Source: an uncultured Clostridia bacterium
GTDB taxonomy: Bacteria; Bacillota; Clostridia; Oscillospirales; Acutalibacteraceae
Reading direction: 5' to 3'
Length of the DNA stretch: 64,000 nt
Assembly: GCA_944380775.1 (NCBI GenBank)
Contig: CALWIP010000032.1
Coordinates: forward strand, 56,579-120,578
The notes under the pieces are model-generated. The model was not told the DNA's origin and did no database searches. It worked only from the letters and a program-made list of their open reading frames with translations. Position 1 is the first letter of the stretch. Each line of letters begins with the position of its first letter. Positions 26,221 to 33,966 of the stretch are shown here, piece by piece. The translations under genes were made by a program, and so were the position numbers.

Positions 26221-26316
26221 TTATGTTACCTTCCGGCATGTGCCGGAACCGGTTGTCCTTTGGGGAAGCTTCCCTTCGGCTCCCGCCTCCGCTCTGCTCT
26301 CCCTTGAACTGCTTTT

Positions 26317-26344
26317 ATTATAGCACCAATATTAGCACTGTCAA
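26317..26344 (-). promoter_or_regulatory. Sigma-A promoter of hsp20
   Basis: On the minus strand TTGACA (26339-26344) and TATAAT (26317-26322) are 16 bp apart, with TG one base upstream of the -10. Transcription should start near 26310. Confidence 0.85.
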
Positions 26345-26358
26345 TATGTGAGTGCTAA
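26332..26358. promoter_or_regulatory. CIRCE operator (HrcA site)
   Basis: TTAGCACTG (26332-26340), a 9-base spacer, and GAGTGCTAA (26350-26358) match the CIRCE consensus TTAGCACTC-N9-GAGTGCTAA with one mismatch. It covers the -35 box of the hsp20 promoter, the usual repression geometry. hrcA itself is not in the window. Confidence 0.93.
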
Positions 26359-26561
26359 TATTTACAAATCGTTCATTTTTGCTGTTCTTCCCCGCATTAG
26401 TTCCCCTCTTTTGTTCTATTATCAGAATATTTTCGCCGTTTTTATTCTCTATAATACTTATTCTTTTCTTTTCTCTCCCTAAACCTCTTTTTCACCCTCT
26501 TCCCAGTCTGATGTGTTAGCAGTTCATTTTTGAGACTGCTAAAATCATCTGCCTCTTCGGT
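26359..26561. other. AT-rich, gene-free gap with a CIRCE-like inverted repeat
   Basis: Unlike the rest of the window this stretch is AT-rich and pyrimidine-biased on the plus strand, with no open frame worth calling. It holds an inverted repeat TTAGCAGT (26516-26523) and ACTGCTAA (26535-26542) with an 11-base spacer. The arms resemble degenerate CIRCE arms, but the spacer length is wrong and no promoter is linked to it. Confidence 0.45.
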
Positions 26562-26987
26562 CTATTTGCTCCCCTTTAGGGAAGAAAAAGCCTCCTTTAC
26601 GGCGTTGGGCATCGGCACGCCCATGACGCCGAGCTTTTCAATGATGGAAAAGCCCTCGTTCGCGATAAAGAACAGGATCACCGCCGTGCGGATATAGCCG
26701 CCCGTCTCGAGCGCAACGTCCAGGCGCACGGCGACCAGCACCACCAGCAGCACGCCGCCCTTGCGCAGCAGGCCTTTCCAGCTGGAAAGGCTGGAAAACG
26801 CCCCGTCGGCGCTTTTGTCCGACTGCCGCCACACCAGCGCCACCAGGACGCCGAGTGTGAAATCGATGCCGATGAGCCACACGAGCGTTTCCAGCGCGCT
26901 GTCCCAGCCGCCGAGCGCCGACGCCACGGCAGCCCCCACGGCGGACGCCGCGCTCACCGCCGCCCAATACCAGTTTTTCTCCGTCAT
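26562..26987 (-). CDS. Phage-type holin family protein (orphan)
   Basis: The 141-residue protein matches the phage holin 4/Cph1 type (TcdE relatives): hydrophobic N-terminus, LIGIDFTLGVLVAL near 38-51, a KGLLRKGGVLLVVLVAVRLD segment and RTAVILFFIANEGFSIIEKLG near the end. Such holins permeabilise the membrane to release endolysins or, in some Clostridia, toxins. No endolysin or other phage gene is nearby. GGGAGGTGA is the ribosome site. Two terminators lie directly upstream with almost no room for a promoter, so how it is expressed is unclear. Confidence 0.87.
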   Translation of the reverse strand: MTEKNWYWAAVSAASAVGAAVASALGGWDSALETLVWLIGIDFTLGVLVALVWRQSDKSADGAFSSLSSWKGLLRKGGVLLVVLVAVRLDVALETGGYIRTAVILFFIANEGFSIIEKLGVMGVPMPNAVKEAFSSLKGSK

Positions 26988-27010
26988 GTTTTCACCTCCC
27001 GCCCCACCGT

Positions 27011-27053
27011 AAAAAAGCGCCCGGCCTTTCCCTCAAACGGGAAAGCGCCGGGC
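27011..27053 (-). terminator. Terminator-like hairpin directly upstream of the holin gene
   Basis: On the minus strand GCCCGGC-G-CTTTCCC (27039-27053) pairs with GGGAAAGGCCGGGC (27019-27032, one bulge), followed by GCTTTTTT. It ends only 24 bases before the holin start codon. Confidence 0.75.
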
Positions 27054-27084
27054 CTGCGGAAGGGATTTTCCCGGGAAAGCGCAG

Positions 27085-27110
27085 AAAAAGCCCCGGCATG
27101 CGCCGGGGCT
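27085..27110 (-). terminator. Terminator of oadG-oadB
   Basis: On the minus strand AGCCCCGGC pairs with GCCGGGGCT over a 4-base loop, followed by a T-run. It lies 22 bases after the oadB stop codon. Confidence 0.85.
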
Positions 27111-27131
27111 TTGCAAACAAACAGGGGCTGG

Positions 27132-28382
27132 TCAGCCGAGGATGCTCAACAGCACGCCCGCGGCCACCGCGGAGCCGATAACGCCGGCCACGTTCGGGCC
27201 CATTGCGTGCATCAGCAGGAAATTGCCGGGGTTCTCCGCCTGGCCGACCTTCTGGCTCACGCGCGCCGCCATCGGCACCGCCGAGACGCCGGCCGAGCCG
27301 ATCAACGGGTTGACCTTGCCGCCGGTGGCGAGGTACATCAGCTTGCCGAACAGCACGCCGCCCGCCGTGCCAACGCCGAAGGCGATGAGGCCGAGCACAA
27401 TAATTTTAATGGTAGCCCAGTCGAGGAAGACCTCGCCCGTGGCCGTCGCGCCGACCGTCACGCCGAGGAAGATCGTAATGATGTTCATCAGTTCATTCTG
27501 CGCCGTATTGGAAATGCGCGAAACCACGCCGCTCTCGCGGAAGATATTGCCGAGCATGAGCATGCCCACCAACGGGGTGGCGTCCGGCAGCAGGAGGGAG
27601 ACGAGCACCGTAACGATGATCGGGAACAGGATTTTTTCCAGCTTCGACACCGGGCGCAGCTGCTCCATGACGACCAGGCGTTCCTTCTTCGTCGTGAGCG
27701 CGCGCATGATGGGCGGCTGGATGATCGGCACCAGCGCCATGTAGGAGTAGGCCGCCACGGCGATGGGCCCGAGCAGGTGCGGAGCCAAAAGGCCCGTGAG
27801 CCAAATGGCCGTCGGCCCGTCCGCGCCGCCAATGATGCCGATGGCGCCGGCCTCTTGCGGCGTAAAACCGAGGAACACCGCGCCGATGAACGTGATGAAA
27901 ATGCCAAGCTGCGCCGCCGCGCCGAGCAGGAAGCTCTTCGGGTTGGCGATGAGCGGGCCGAAGTCCGTCATGGCGCCGATGCCAAGGAAGATCAGCGGCG
28001 GGTAAATGCCGAGTTTGACGCCCTGGTACAAGTAATACAGCAGGCCGCCGTTCTCGACAATTTGATAATACTGCACCGGGACGGATTCGCCGATGGTGAC
28101 GATATCCCCCGGGGCGGGCATGCCGGGGTGCAGCGCGTTATACTCCTCCACCAGGACGTAACTTACCTCGGGGTGGCCCATAATCTGCGGGAACAAGTTG
28201 ACAAGCAGCATGCCGAACGCAATCGGCAGGAGCAAAAGCGGCTCGAACTGCTTGCGGATGGCAAGGTAAATCAAAACGCCCGCGATGGCGATCATGATGT
28301 AGTTGCGCGGGTCGTTGGTTGCGAAACCAGACGTTTCAAACAAACCGGTGATAGAATTGCCCAGCTCTTCTATCATATTCAT
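27132..28382 (-). CDS. oadB: Sodium-translocating decarboxylase, beta subunit
   Basis: This integral membrane subunit couples decarboxylation of carboxybiotin to export of Na+ in oxaloacetate, methylmalonyl-CoA or glutaconyl-CoA decarboxylases. The 416-residue protein is strongly hydrophobic, with the hallmark IGIIGGADGPTAIW motif; D188 corresponds to the sodium-binding Asp. Tyrosines at about 212-214 and the conserved C-terminal SQKVGQAENPGNFLLMHAMG (20 residues) are in place. It follows the gamma subunit. No alpha (carboxyltransferase) or biotin-carrier gene is adjacent, so the substrate cannot be assigned. The symbol is by family only. Confidence 0.93.
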   Translation of the reverse strand: MNMIEELGNSITGLFETSGFATNDPRNYIMIAIAGVLIYLAIRKQFEPLLLLPIAFGMLLVNLFPQIMGHPEVSYVLVEEYNALHPGMPAPGDIVTIGESVPVQYYQIVENGGLLYYLYQGVKLGIYPPLIFLGIGAMTDFGPLIANPKSFLLGAAAQLGIFITFIGAVFLGFTPQEAGAIGIIGGADGPTAIWLTGLLAPHLLGPIAVAAYSYMALVPIIQPPIMRALTTKKERLVVMEQLRPVSKLEKILFPIIVTVLVSLLLPDATPLVGMLMLGNIFRESGVVSRISNTAQNELMNIITIFLGVTVGATATGEVFLDWATIKIIVLGLIAFGVGTAGGVLFGKLMYLATGGKVNPLIGSAGVSAVPMAARVSQKVGQAENPGNFLLMHAMGPNVAGVIGSAVAAGVLLSILG

Positions 28383-28435
28383 AAGCCGTTCGCCTTCTCT
28401 CTTTCTAGATTTTTAAAGGGGCGCTGCGGGCGCGC

Positions 28436-28825
28436 TCAAAACGGGCGCGTGTTCTCCAGCCGGCCGGCCGCCGCCCAAGCGGAACGCGGGCTGCGTTTGG
28501 CGCGCGGCGCACGCCGGACGCCTGTCACCGCGGCGTTTTCCCCGTAGACGGATTCCACCGCCGCCGCAATGGCCGCCACCACTTCCAGCGGGATGCCCTC
28601 TTCCACCGCCGGCGCAGGCGCAGGGGCTTGCGCCGCCGGGACGGGCTGCGCTGCGGGCGCCGCCGGTTTCCCTTCCCCGTTTTCCTTCTTTGAGCCGGTC
28701 GCGCCGTGGATCAAATTCCCGTATAATTTGATGATGAGCGTGAGGAAAACCAGCATGGCGAAGACCACAATCAGCCCTGCGAACAGGACGACCAGCGAAA
28801 GCTGGACCTCTTCCATGAAATTCAT
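28436..28825 (-). CDS. oadG: Sodium pump decarboxylase, gamma subunit (OadG family)
   Basis: The gamma subunit is a small anchor that holds the decarboxylase complex together. The 129-residue protein has one N-terminal membrane segment (about residues 8-35), an Ala/Pro-rich linker, then the conserved IPLEVVAAIAAAVESVYG and a C-terminal WAAAGRLENTRPF, typical of the family. ATG at 28825 gives MNFMEEVQLS; the longer frame upstream lacks a ribosome site. It is 53 bases before oadB in the same operon with a good promoter at 28919-28947. Confidence 0.88.
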   Translation of the reverse strand: MNFMEEVQLSLVVLFAGLIVVFAMLVFLTLIIKLYGNLIHGATGSKKENGEGKPAAPAAQPVPAAQAPAPAPAVEEGIPLEVVAAIAAAVESVYGENAAVTGVRRAPRAKRSPRSAWAAAGRLENTRPF

Positions 28826-28918
28826 CGTTCCATCCCCATTCCAATCAAAATTTCCCCGGCGGAAGCGTTTTTTTGCAGCCGGGAAGATATGGAAAATAAA
28901 AAACGCGATTTGGTCTTT

Positions 28919-28947
28919 ATTATACCCGATTCGCCGTTTGAATGCAA
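28919..28947 (-). promoter_or_regulatory. Sigma-A promoter of oadG-oadB
   Basis: On the minus strand TTGCAT (28942-28947) and TATAAT (28919-28924) are 17 bp apart. The leader to oadG is about 90 bases. Confidence 0.75.
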
Positions 28948-28979
28948 TCCATCCGCTCAAAAATATCTTCCCGGATTTC

Positions 28980-29008
28980 TTTACACCCCCGCGCGCGGCA
29001 GGTATAAT
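28980..29008 (+). promoter_or_regulatory. Sigma-A promoter of the AraC-type gene
   Basis: TTTACA (28980-28985) and TATAAT (29003-29008) are 17 bp apart, about 50 bases before the start codon. It is back-to-back with the oadG promoter. Confidence 0.78.
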
Positions 29009-29056
29009 AGGAAAAAGAAGGGGTCCGGGCGCAGCCCGCCCACGGAGGTGCGAGGG

Positions 29057-29935
29057 ATGGAAAAGAGCTTCAAAAAATCAGTCACAGTCCCGTTTCATGA
29101 CAGCCTGGGCCTAGCGGTGTACCGCAGCGGGCAGCAAAAATGCGCCCCGGGCTACTCCTGGGGGCCGGCCGTGCGGGACCATTACCTCATCCACTACGTC
29201 GTCTCGGGGAAGGGCGTTTTTTCCGACGGCAACCGGGAATACCGCCTTTCGGCGAACGACGGCTTCCTCGCCCTGCCGGACCACATCATCTCCTACCGGG
29301 CGGACCAGGAAGACCCGTGGGAATATTACTGGGTGGGCTTCAACGGCACCGACGCGCCGCGGCTCGTGGGGCAGACCGGCCTTTCCGCCGCGCAGCCGGT
29401 GTTCCACTACGAAAAGGACAGCCTCCTGCGCGAGCTTTTGGAAAAGATTTTCCTCTCCTACGGGCCGTCCCACAGCAGCGAAGCGCGCACGCAGGCGGGC
29501 CTGCTCTGTTTTCTCGCCGCCCTGATGGACGAATTTGGCAGCGCGGCCCAGCCCGCCCACAGCGGCTATGATTATGTGAAGAAATCGATCCAGTTCATCG
29601 ATTACAACTATTTCCGGGACGACATCGACGTCGGGGACATCGCGGCGCACGCGGGCATCAGCCGCAGCCACCTGTACCGGCTTTTTGTGCAGCACACCGC
29701 GATGACGCCGAGCGAATACCTCACGCGCTACCGCATCGACCGCGCGGCCACGCTGCTCAAGTGCAACGGCCTCTCCGTTGGCGAGGCGGCTTACTCCACC
29801 GGTTTTTCCGACCAGCTGTACTTCTCCCGGGTCTTCAAAAAATGGAAAGGGCTGCCGCCCAGCCAATGGGCCGCGCGCGAGCGCGCGGCGGCCCGCGGCG
29901 GCCCGGAGGGGAAGGGGCGGCCCGGCTCGCCGTAA
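29057..29935 (+). CDS. AraC-family transcriptional regulator
   Basis: The 292-residue protein has an N-terminal cupin-like ligand domain (YSWGPAVRDHYLIHYVVSGKG, here shortened to DHYLIHYVVSGKG, and LPDHIISYRADQEDPWEYYW in the typical AraC sugar-sensor style). The C-terminal pair of helix-turn-helices is clear: DIAAHAGISRSHLYRLFVQH and VGEAAYSTGFSDQLYFSRVF. The WEYYWVGFNG stretch is common in regulators of glycoside uptake. ATG at 29057 follows GGAGGTGCGAGGG. It lies beside oadG but faces away; the regulated genes are unknown. It converges with sigG. Confidence 0.92.
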   Translation: MEKSFKKSVTVPFHDSLGLAVYRSGQQKCAPGYSWGPAVRDHYLIHYVVSGKGVFSDGNREYRLSANDGFLALPDHIISYRADQEDPWEYYWVGFNGTDAPRLVGQTGLSAAQPVFHYEKDSLLRELLEKIFLSYGPSHSSEARTQAGLLCFLAALMDEFGSAAQPAHSGYDYVKKSIQFIDYNYFRDDIDVGDIAAHAGISRSHLYRLFVQHTAMTPSEYLTRYRIDRAATLLKCNGLSVGEAAYSTGFSDQLYFSRVFKKWKGLPPSQWAARERAAARGGPEGKGRPGSP

Positions 29936-29945
29936 AGCCCGGGCT

Positions 29946-30716
29946 TTACAGGTCTTTTTTGATTTTGTCCAGCGCGCCCTTTTCCAGGCGGGAAACCTGC
30001 GCCTGGCTGATGCCGATTTCGGAGGCGACCTCCATCTGCGTCTTGCCTTGGAAAAAACGCAGCGAGAGGATCTTTTTCTCGCGTTCGCTCAGTTCGCTGA
30101 TGGCCTGCTTGAGTGCAATCTCTTCAAGCCAGTTGCGGTCGTCGTTGTGGTCCCCCACCTGGTCCATCACATAGAGCGTGTCGCCGCCGTCGGAAAAGAC
30201 CGGCTCGTAGAGCGACACCGGCTCCACGATAGATTCCAGCGCGAGCACAACATCCTCCCGCTTGAGGCCCAGCGCCGCGGCAATCTCTTCCACGGTAGGC
30301 TCGCGCCCCTTTTCCGCCGTAATCTTCTCCTTTTCCTGCATGGCCTTGTAGGCCGTGTCGCGCATGGAGCGGCTCACGCGGATGCTGTTGTTGTCCCGCA
30401 GGTAGCGGCGGATCTCCCCGATGATCATCGGGACGCCGTAGGTGCTGAACCGCACGCCCTGTGAGATGTCAAAATGGTCGATGGCCTTCATCAGGCCGAT
30501 GCACCCTACCTGGAAAAGGTCGTCCAGGTTCTCCCCGCGGTTGGTAAAGCGCTGGATGACGCTGAGCACCAGCCGCAGGTTCCCGTTGATGAGCTCTTCC
30601 CGCGCCTTTTGGTCTCCCTCGCGCACGCGCCGGAGCAGCTCTGTTTTTTCCTTTTCCGTAAGTACCTTCAATTTGGAGGTATTCACCCCGCAGATCTCCA
30701 CTTTATTGTGCTGCAC
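29946..30716 (-). CDS. sigG: RNA polymerase sporulation sigma factor SigG
   Basis: SigG drives late forespore genes. The 256-residue product starts with the family signature NKVEICGVNTSKLKVLT. Region 2 (LRLVLSVIQRFTNRGENLDD and QVGCIGLMKAIDHFD) and region 4 (LRFFQGKTQMEVASEIGISQ) are very well kept. Two GTG codons stand in tandem at 30719 and 30716; GGAGG spacing (7 bases) favours 30716. It diverges from a PcrA-like helicase. SigF and SigG promoters are expected upstream; no unambiguous one was identified in the 80-base gap. Confidence 0.97.
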   Translation of the reverse strand: MQHNKVEICGVNTSKLKVLTEKEKTELLRRVREGDQKAREELINGNLRLVLSVIQRFTNRGENLDDLFQVGCIGLMKAIDHFDISQGVRFSTYGVPMIIGEIRRYLRDNNSIRVSRSMRDTAYKAMQEKEKITAEKGREPTVEEIAAALGLKREDVVLALESIVEPVSLYEPVFSDGGDTLYVMDQVGDHNDDRNWLEEIALKQAISELSEREKKILSLRFFQGKTQMEVASEIGISQAQVSRLEKGALDKIKKDL

Positions 30717-30797
30717 CACGATCCCTCCTGACGCTTTGACACTTTCAGTATTGCCAAAGCCGGGGAAAATCATGCGCAGCGGGAAGGAGGATCCCGA

Positions 30798-32951
30798 ATG
30801 GATGGCATCTTGGACGGGCTGAACCGGGCCCAGCGCGAAGCGGTGACGGCCACCGAGGGCTATGTCCGCGTCCTGGCGGGCGCTGGCTCCGGAAAAACCC
30901 GGGCGCTGGCGCACCGCTTTGCCTACCTCGTAAACGAGATGGGCGTGCTGCCCGGCAGCATCCTTTGCGCCACATTCACCAATAAATCCGCGAACGAGAT
31001 GCGCCGCCGCATCCACAGCCTGACCGGCGACAATGACACCGGCTACGTCTGCACCTTCCACAGCTTCTGCGTCTCCGTTTTGCAGGAGGACAGCCACGCC
31101 GTGCAGTACCCGAAGAGCTTCCTTGTGCTGGATAACGCCGACATCGACGCCATGCTGCGGCTCATCTACGAGGAGCGCGGCCTCACGCTGCGCCACATGA
31201 CGTTCCAGCAGGCGCGCGACCGCATCGAGATGCGCAAGCTGTTCCAGGAACCCCATTATTACCGGGACCTGATCTCCCTTCCGCTCGACCGCCTCTACGA
31301 GGCCTATCAAAAGGCGGTGGATCCGTTTGAGATCATCTTTTACGGCTATTTATACCAGGAGAAAAAATGCTTCGGCCTCGATTACAACGACCTCATCATT
31401 TTGACGCTCCATATGTTCGAGGAGGACGAGGCCATCCGCCTGAAATGGCAGCAGCGGCTCGAATATGTAATGGTGGACGAATTTCAGGACATCGACCTGC
31501 TCCAGCACCGGCTGATGACGGCGCTCTGCGGCTACCACCGCAATTTATTTGTCGTCGGAGACCCGGACCAGACCATCTACACCTGGCGCGGGGCGAATGT
31601 GAAATATCTCACGGAATTCGACCTTGCGTTCCCTGGCACGCGCACCATTTTAATGATGGAGAATTACCGCTCCACGCCGCAGGTTTTGGCGGCGGCGAAC
31701 GCGCTCATCGCCAAAAACCGGGACCGCGTGGAAAAAGAGCTCATCCCCACGCTGCCCGGCGGGGAGCCGCCGCTCTGCTACCACGCGCCTTCGCAGCAGG
31801 CGGAGGCCGCTTGGGTGGCCGCACGGATGGAAGAGCTGCGCGCACAGGGCGCCGCCTACCGCGACATGGCCGTGCTCTACCGCGCGCATTACCTAACCCG
31901 CCCGCTGGAGGAAGCCCTGCGCAGGGAGAAGATCCCCTACACCATCTTCAGCGGCGCGGCGTTTTTCGAGCGCCGCGAGGTCAAGGATGCGCTGAGTTAC
32001 CTGCGGATGGTCGCCTACCGGGACGACCTCTCTTTCCTGCGCGTGGCAAACACCCCCAAACGGAACCTCGGCGAGCGCCGCATGGCTTTCTTGCGCGCGT
32101 TCGCAGCGGAGCACGGCTGCTCCCTCTTCAACGCGCTGGCGCAGAACCTGGAGCACGAGGTTCTGCGCGGCACGCGGGCGCGCGCGTTCGCCGAGCTGGT
32201 GGAGCGCTTCTCCAACTACGCGCAGCGCTCGATCTCCGAACTTCTCGCGGCCCTGCTCGATGAGAGCGGCTACAGCGCGATGCTGCGCACCGAGGGCAGC
32301 CAGGAGCGGCTGGACAACCTTGCGGAGCTGGAACAATCCGTACACGAATATGAGACCACCTGCGGCGAGGAAGCGACCTTGGAAAATTACCTTGCCCATG
32401 TGGCGCTGTTCACCAACAGCGACGCGGACCCCGGCCGCGACCAGGTGCGCCTGATGACGGTGCACACCGCGAAGGGCCTGGAATTCCCCTATGTCTTCCT
32501 CTGCGGGATGAACGAAGGGATTTTCCCCTCGAAAAAGGTGAAGACCCGCGCGGCGATGGAGGAGGAGCGGCGGCTCGCGTTCGTCGCCGTGACGCGCGCG
32601 GCGCGCGGGCTTTTCCTCTCGGAGGCGGCGGGGCGCAATTTGGACGGCACGCCGCGCTACCCCTCGCGCTTCCTGCTGGACATCGGCAAGGAGCACCTTT
32701 CCTTCTGGGAGGATCCCCCGGCGTATCTCTGGGAGGAAACCGGCAGCCATGTGGCGCAGACGGACCGCTTCCTCGACGCGGTGGAAGCGCGGTTTGCGCC
32801 GGGCGGGCGCGTGCGGCACTCCATCTTCGGCGAAGGGACCGTTCTGGAACTGGACCCCTCCCGCGAAGCGTACCTCATCCAGTTTGACAGCGTTTCCACC
32901 CCCCGCAGGCTCTCGTTCCGCGCGAAGCTAGAGCCTTCCGGCAGCGTGTGA
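30798..32951 (+). CDS. UvrD/PcrA-family ATP-dependent DNA helicase
   Basis: This superfamily 1A 3'-5' helicase acts in repair and in clearing RecA or stalled forks. The 717-residue protein has Q motif LNRAQREAV, Walker A AGAGSGKT, ATFTNKSANEMRRRI, motif II VDEFQD, GDPDQTIYTWRGA, VHTAKGLEFPYVFL and AFVAVTRAARGL. The C-terminal RHSIFGEGTVLELD resembles the Tudor-like tail of PcrA that touches RNA polymerase. AAGGAGGAT is the ribosome site. It could be pcrA itself or a paralogue. A strong terminator follows. Confidence 0.93.
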   Translation: MDGILDGLNRAQREAVTATEGYVRVLAGAGSGKTRALAHRFAYLVNEMGVLPGSILCATFTNKSANEMRRRIHSLTGDNDTGYVCTFHSFCVSVLQEDSHAVQYPKSFLVLDNADIDAMLRLIYEERGLTLRHMTFQQARDRIEMRKLFQEPHYYRDLISLPLDRLYEAYQKAVDPFEIIFYGYLYQEKKCFGLDYNDLIILTLHMFEEDEAIRLKWQQRLEYVMVDEFQDIDLLQHRLMTALCGYHRNLFVVGDPDQTIYTWRGANVKYLTEFDLAFPGTRTILMMENYRSTPQVLAAANALIAKNRDRVEKELIPTLPGGEPPLCYHAPSQQAEAAWVAARMEELRAQGAAYRDMAVLYRAHYLTRPLEEALRREKIPYTIFSGAAFFERREVKDALSYLRMVAYRDDLSFLRVANTPKRNLGERRMAFLRAFAAEHGCSLFNALAQNLEHEVLRGTRARAFAELVERFSNYAQRSISELLAALLDESGYSAMLRTEGSQERLDNLAELEQSVHEYETTCGEEATLENYLAHVALFTNSDADPGRDQVRLMTVHTAKGLEFPYVFLCGMNEGIFPSKKVKTRAAMEEERRLAFVAVTRAARGLFLSEAAGRNLDGTPRYPSRFLLDIGKEHLSFWEDPPAYLWEETGSHVAQTDRFLDAVEARFAPGGRVRHSIFGEGTVLELDPSREAYLIQFDSVSTPRRLSFRAKLEPSGSV

Positions 32952-32960
32952 AACGCAAAA

Positions 32961-33008
32961 GGCGGGGCCTTCCTTTCCGAAGAAAGCGAAGGCCCCGCCC
33001 GTTTTTTT
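32961..33008. terminator. Bidirectional terminator between helicase and cyclophilin genes
   Basis: A perfect 12-bp stem pairs GGCGGGGCCTTC (32961-32972) with GAAGGCCCCGCC (32988-32999), followed on the plus strand by CGTTTTTTT. On the minus strand TTTTGCGTTT follows. The T-run overlaps the end of the cyclophilin gene. Confidence 0.88.
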
Positions 33009-33783
33009 ATGATGCGCCGTAGGTCTCGATGCGGATCGTTTCAATGGTCACCGGCTCGAGCGGTTTATTGTTCCCGTCCGTGGAGACGGCGGCAATGGCG
33101 TCCACCACGTCCATGCCCTCGTACACCTGCGCGAACACCGTGTGGCCGGTCCCCGCGAGGCTGAACGCGCCGTCTAAGTTCGCGTTGCCGCCGTATTCCT
33201 CATACAGCTCTTTGACCTTGTCCGAAATTTTCGACATGTCGAGCCAGTTGCCGTAGGTGGCCAAAAAGGCCTCCGGGCTCTGCTCATAGATCTCGTAGCC
33301 CTGCTCGTACATCTCCCAGCCGGGGAACGCGTCCGGCCCCGCCTGGTTGATAAAGAACTGGCTGCCGTTCGTGTCCTTGCCGCGGTTCGCCATGGCGACC
33401 GCGCCGCGCAGGTTCAGCAGGTTCTCGTTGAATTCGTCCTCAAACGTGCCGCCCCAGATGCTCTCGCCGCCGCTGCCGTCGCCGTCCGGGTCGCCGCCCT
33501 GGATCATGAAATCGTCAATGACGCGGTGGAACGTCAGGCCGTCGTAATAGCCGTCCTTCGCGTGGGTGACGAAGTTTTCCACCGTCTTCGGGGCCGCTTC
33601 CGGGAACAAGCGCAGCTTGATCTCCCCCATATTTGTCACGATGACCGCGACCTCTTCGCCTTCCTGCGGCATTTCGAGCTGATAGCCCGCTTCTCCCCCG
33701 GCGGATGTGCCGCCGCAGCCGGGCAGCAGGAGCATCGCGCCGGCCAACACTGCGGCCAACGCCGCGCGCAACCATTGTTTCAT
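33007..33783 (-). CDS. Cyclophilin-type peptidyl-prolyl isomerase lipoprotein
   Basis: This surface lipoprotein should speed folding of exported proteins. The 258-residue precursor has a signal peptide ending in the lipobox LLPGC (Cys23). The cyclophilin domain shows TVENFVTHAKDGYYDGLTFH, DFMIQGGDPDGDGSGG and AMANRGKDTNGSQFFI. Between SQFFINQ and GHTVFAQV lies an insert of about 55 residues (FPGWEMYEQGYEIY through GNANLDGAFSLAG) where the common fold needs only a short loop. A promoter lies at 33840-33868. It converges on the helicase gene. Confidence 0.93.
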   Translation of the reverse strand: MKQWLRAALAAVLAGAMLLLPGCGGTSAGGEAGYQLEMPQEGEEVAVIVTNMGEIKLRLFPEAAPKTVENFVTHAKDGYYDGLTFHRVIDDFMIQGGDPDGDGSGGESIWGGTFEDEFNENLLNLRGAVAMANRGKDTNGSQFFINQAGPDAFPGWEMYEQGYEIYEQSPEAFLATYGNWLDMSKISDKVKELYEEYGGNANLDGAFSLAGTGHTVFAQVYEGMDVVDAIAAVSTDGNNKPLEPVTIETIRIETYGAS

Positions 33784-33839
33784 GGATGGACCTCTCTTCC
33801 TATTCTCACATTTCCGGCCCTCCGGGCCGCGTTTCCTCT

Positions 33840-33868
33840 ATTCTACCCGATTGGCGCGCGCGATGCAA
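33840..33868 (-). promoter_or_regulatory. Sigma-A promoter of the cyclophilin gene
   Basis: On the minus strand TTGCAT (33863-33868) and TAGAAT (33840-33845) are 17 bp apart. These hexamers are identical to those of the aminotransferase promoter at 38757-38785. Confidence 0.68.
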
Positions 33869-33928
33869 GCGCCGCGCATGAGACGTCCCCGCCGCCGCAT
33901 ATAGATAGGGAACAAGGGCGGCGTCCAA

Positions 33929-33949
33929 GGGCAACGCGGCGTTGCCCAA
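33929..33949 (+). other. Leader hairpin before the S1-domain gene
   Basis: GGGCAACG and CGTTGCCC pair across a short loop, just upstream of the AAAAGGAGG ribosome site. It has no T-run, so it is a leader structure and not a terminator. No sure promoter for this gene was found. Confidence 0.4.
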
Positions 33950-33966
33950 GGAAAAGGAGGACGAAA

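Noticed and set aside
26516..26542. Inverted repeat considered as a second CIRCE or as the holin terminator
   Set aside because: The spacer is 11 and not 9 bases, the arms differ from consensus, and no T-run follows.
26562..26987. Prophage remnant around the holin gene
   Set aside because: No other phage gene, integrase or att-like repeat is seen on either side, so only an orphan holin is reported.
27111..28547. Plus-strand open frame opposite oadB and part of oadG
   Set aside because: The product is a charged, repetitive shadow, and its start overlaps the oadB terminator.
30720..30797. Possible SigF/SigG promoter before sigG (GCATGA and CAATACT on the minus strand)
   Set aside because: The -10 match is poor and the spacing doubtful, so it was not listed as a feature although autoregulation is expected.
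30717..31310. Upstream extension of sigG by nearly 200 codons
   Set aside because: It is antisense to the helicase gene; the SigG N-terminus NKVEICGV starts right after the tandem GTG codons.
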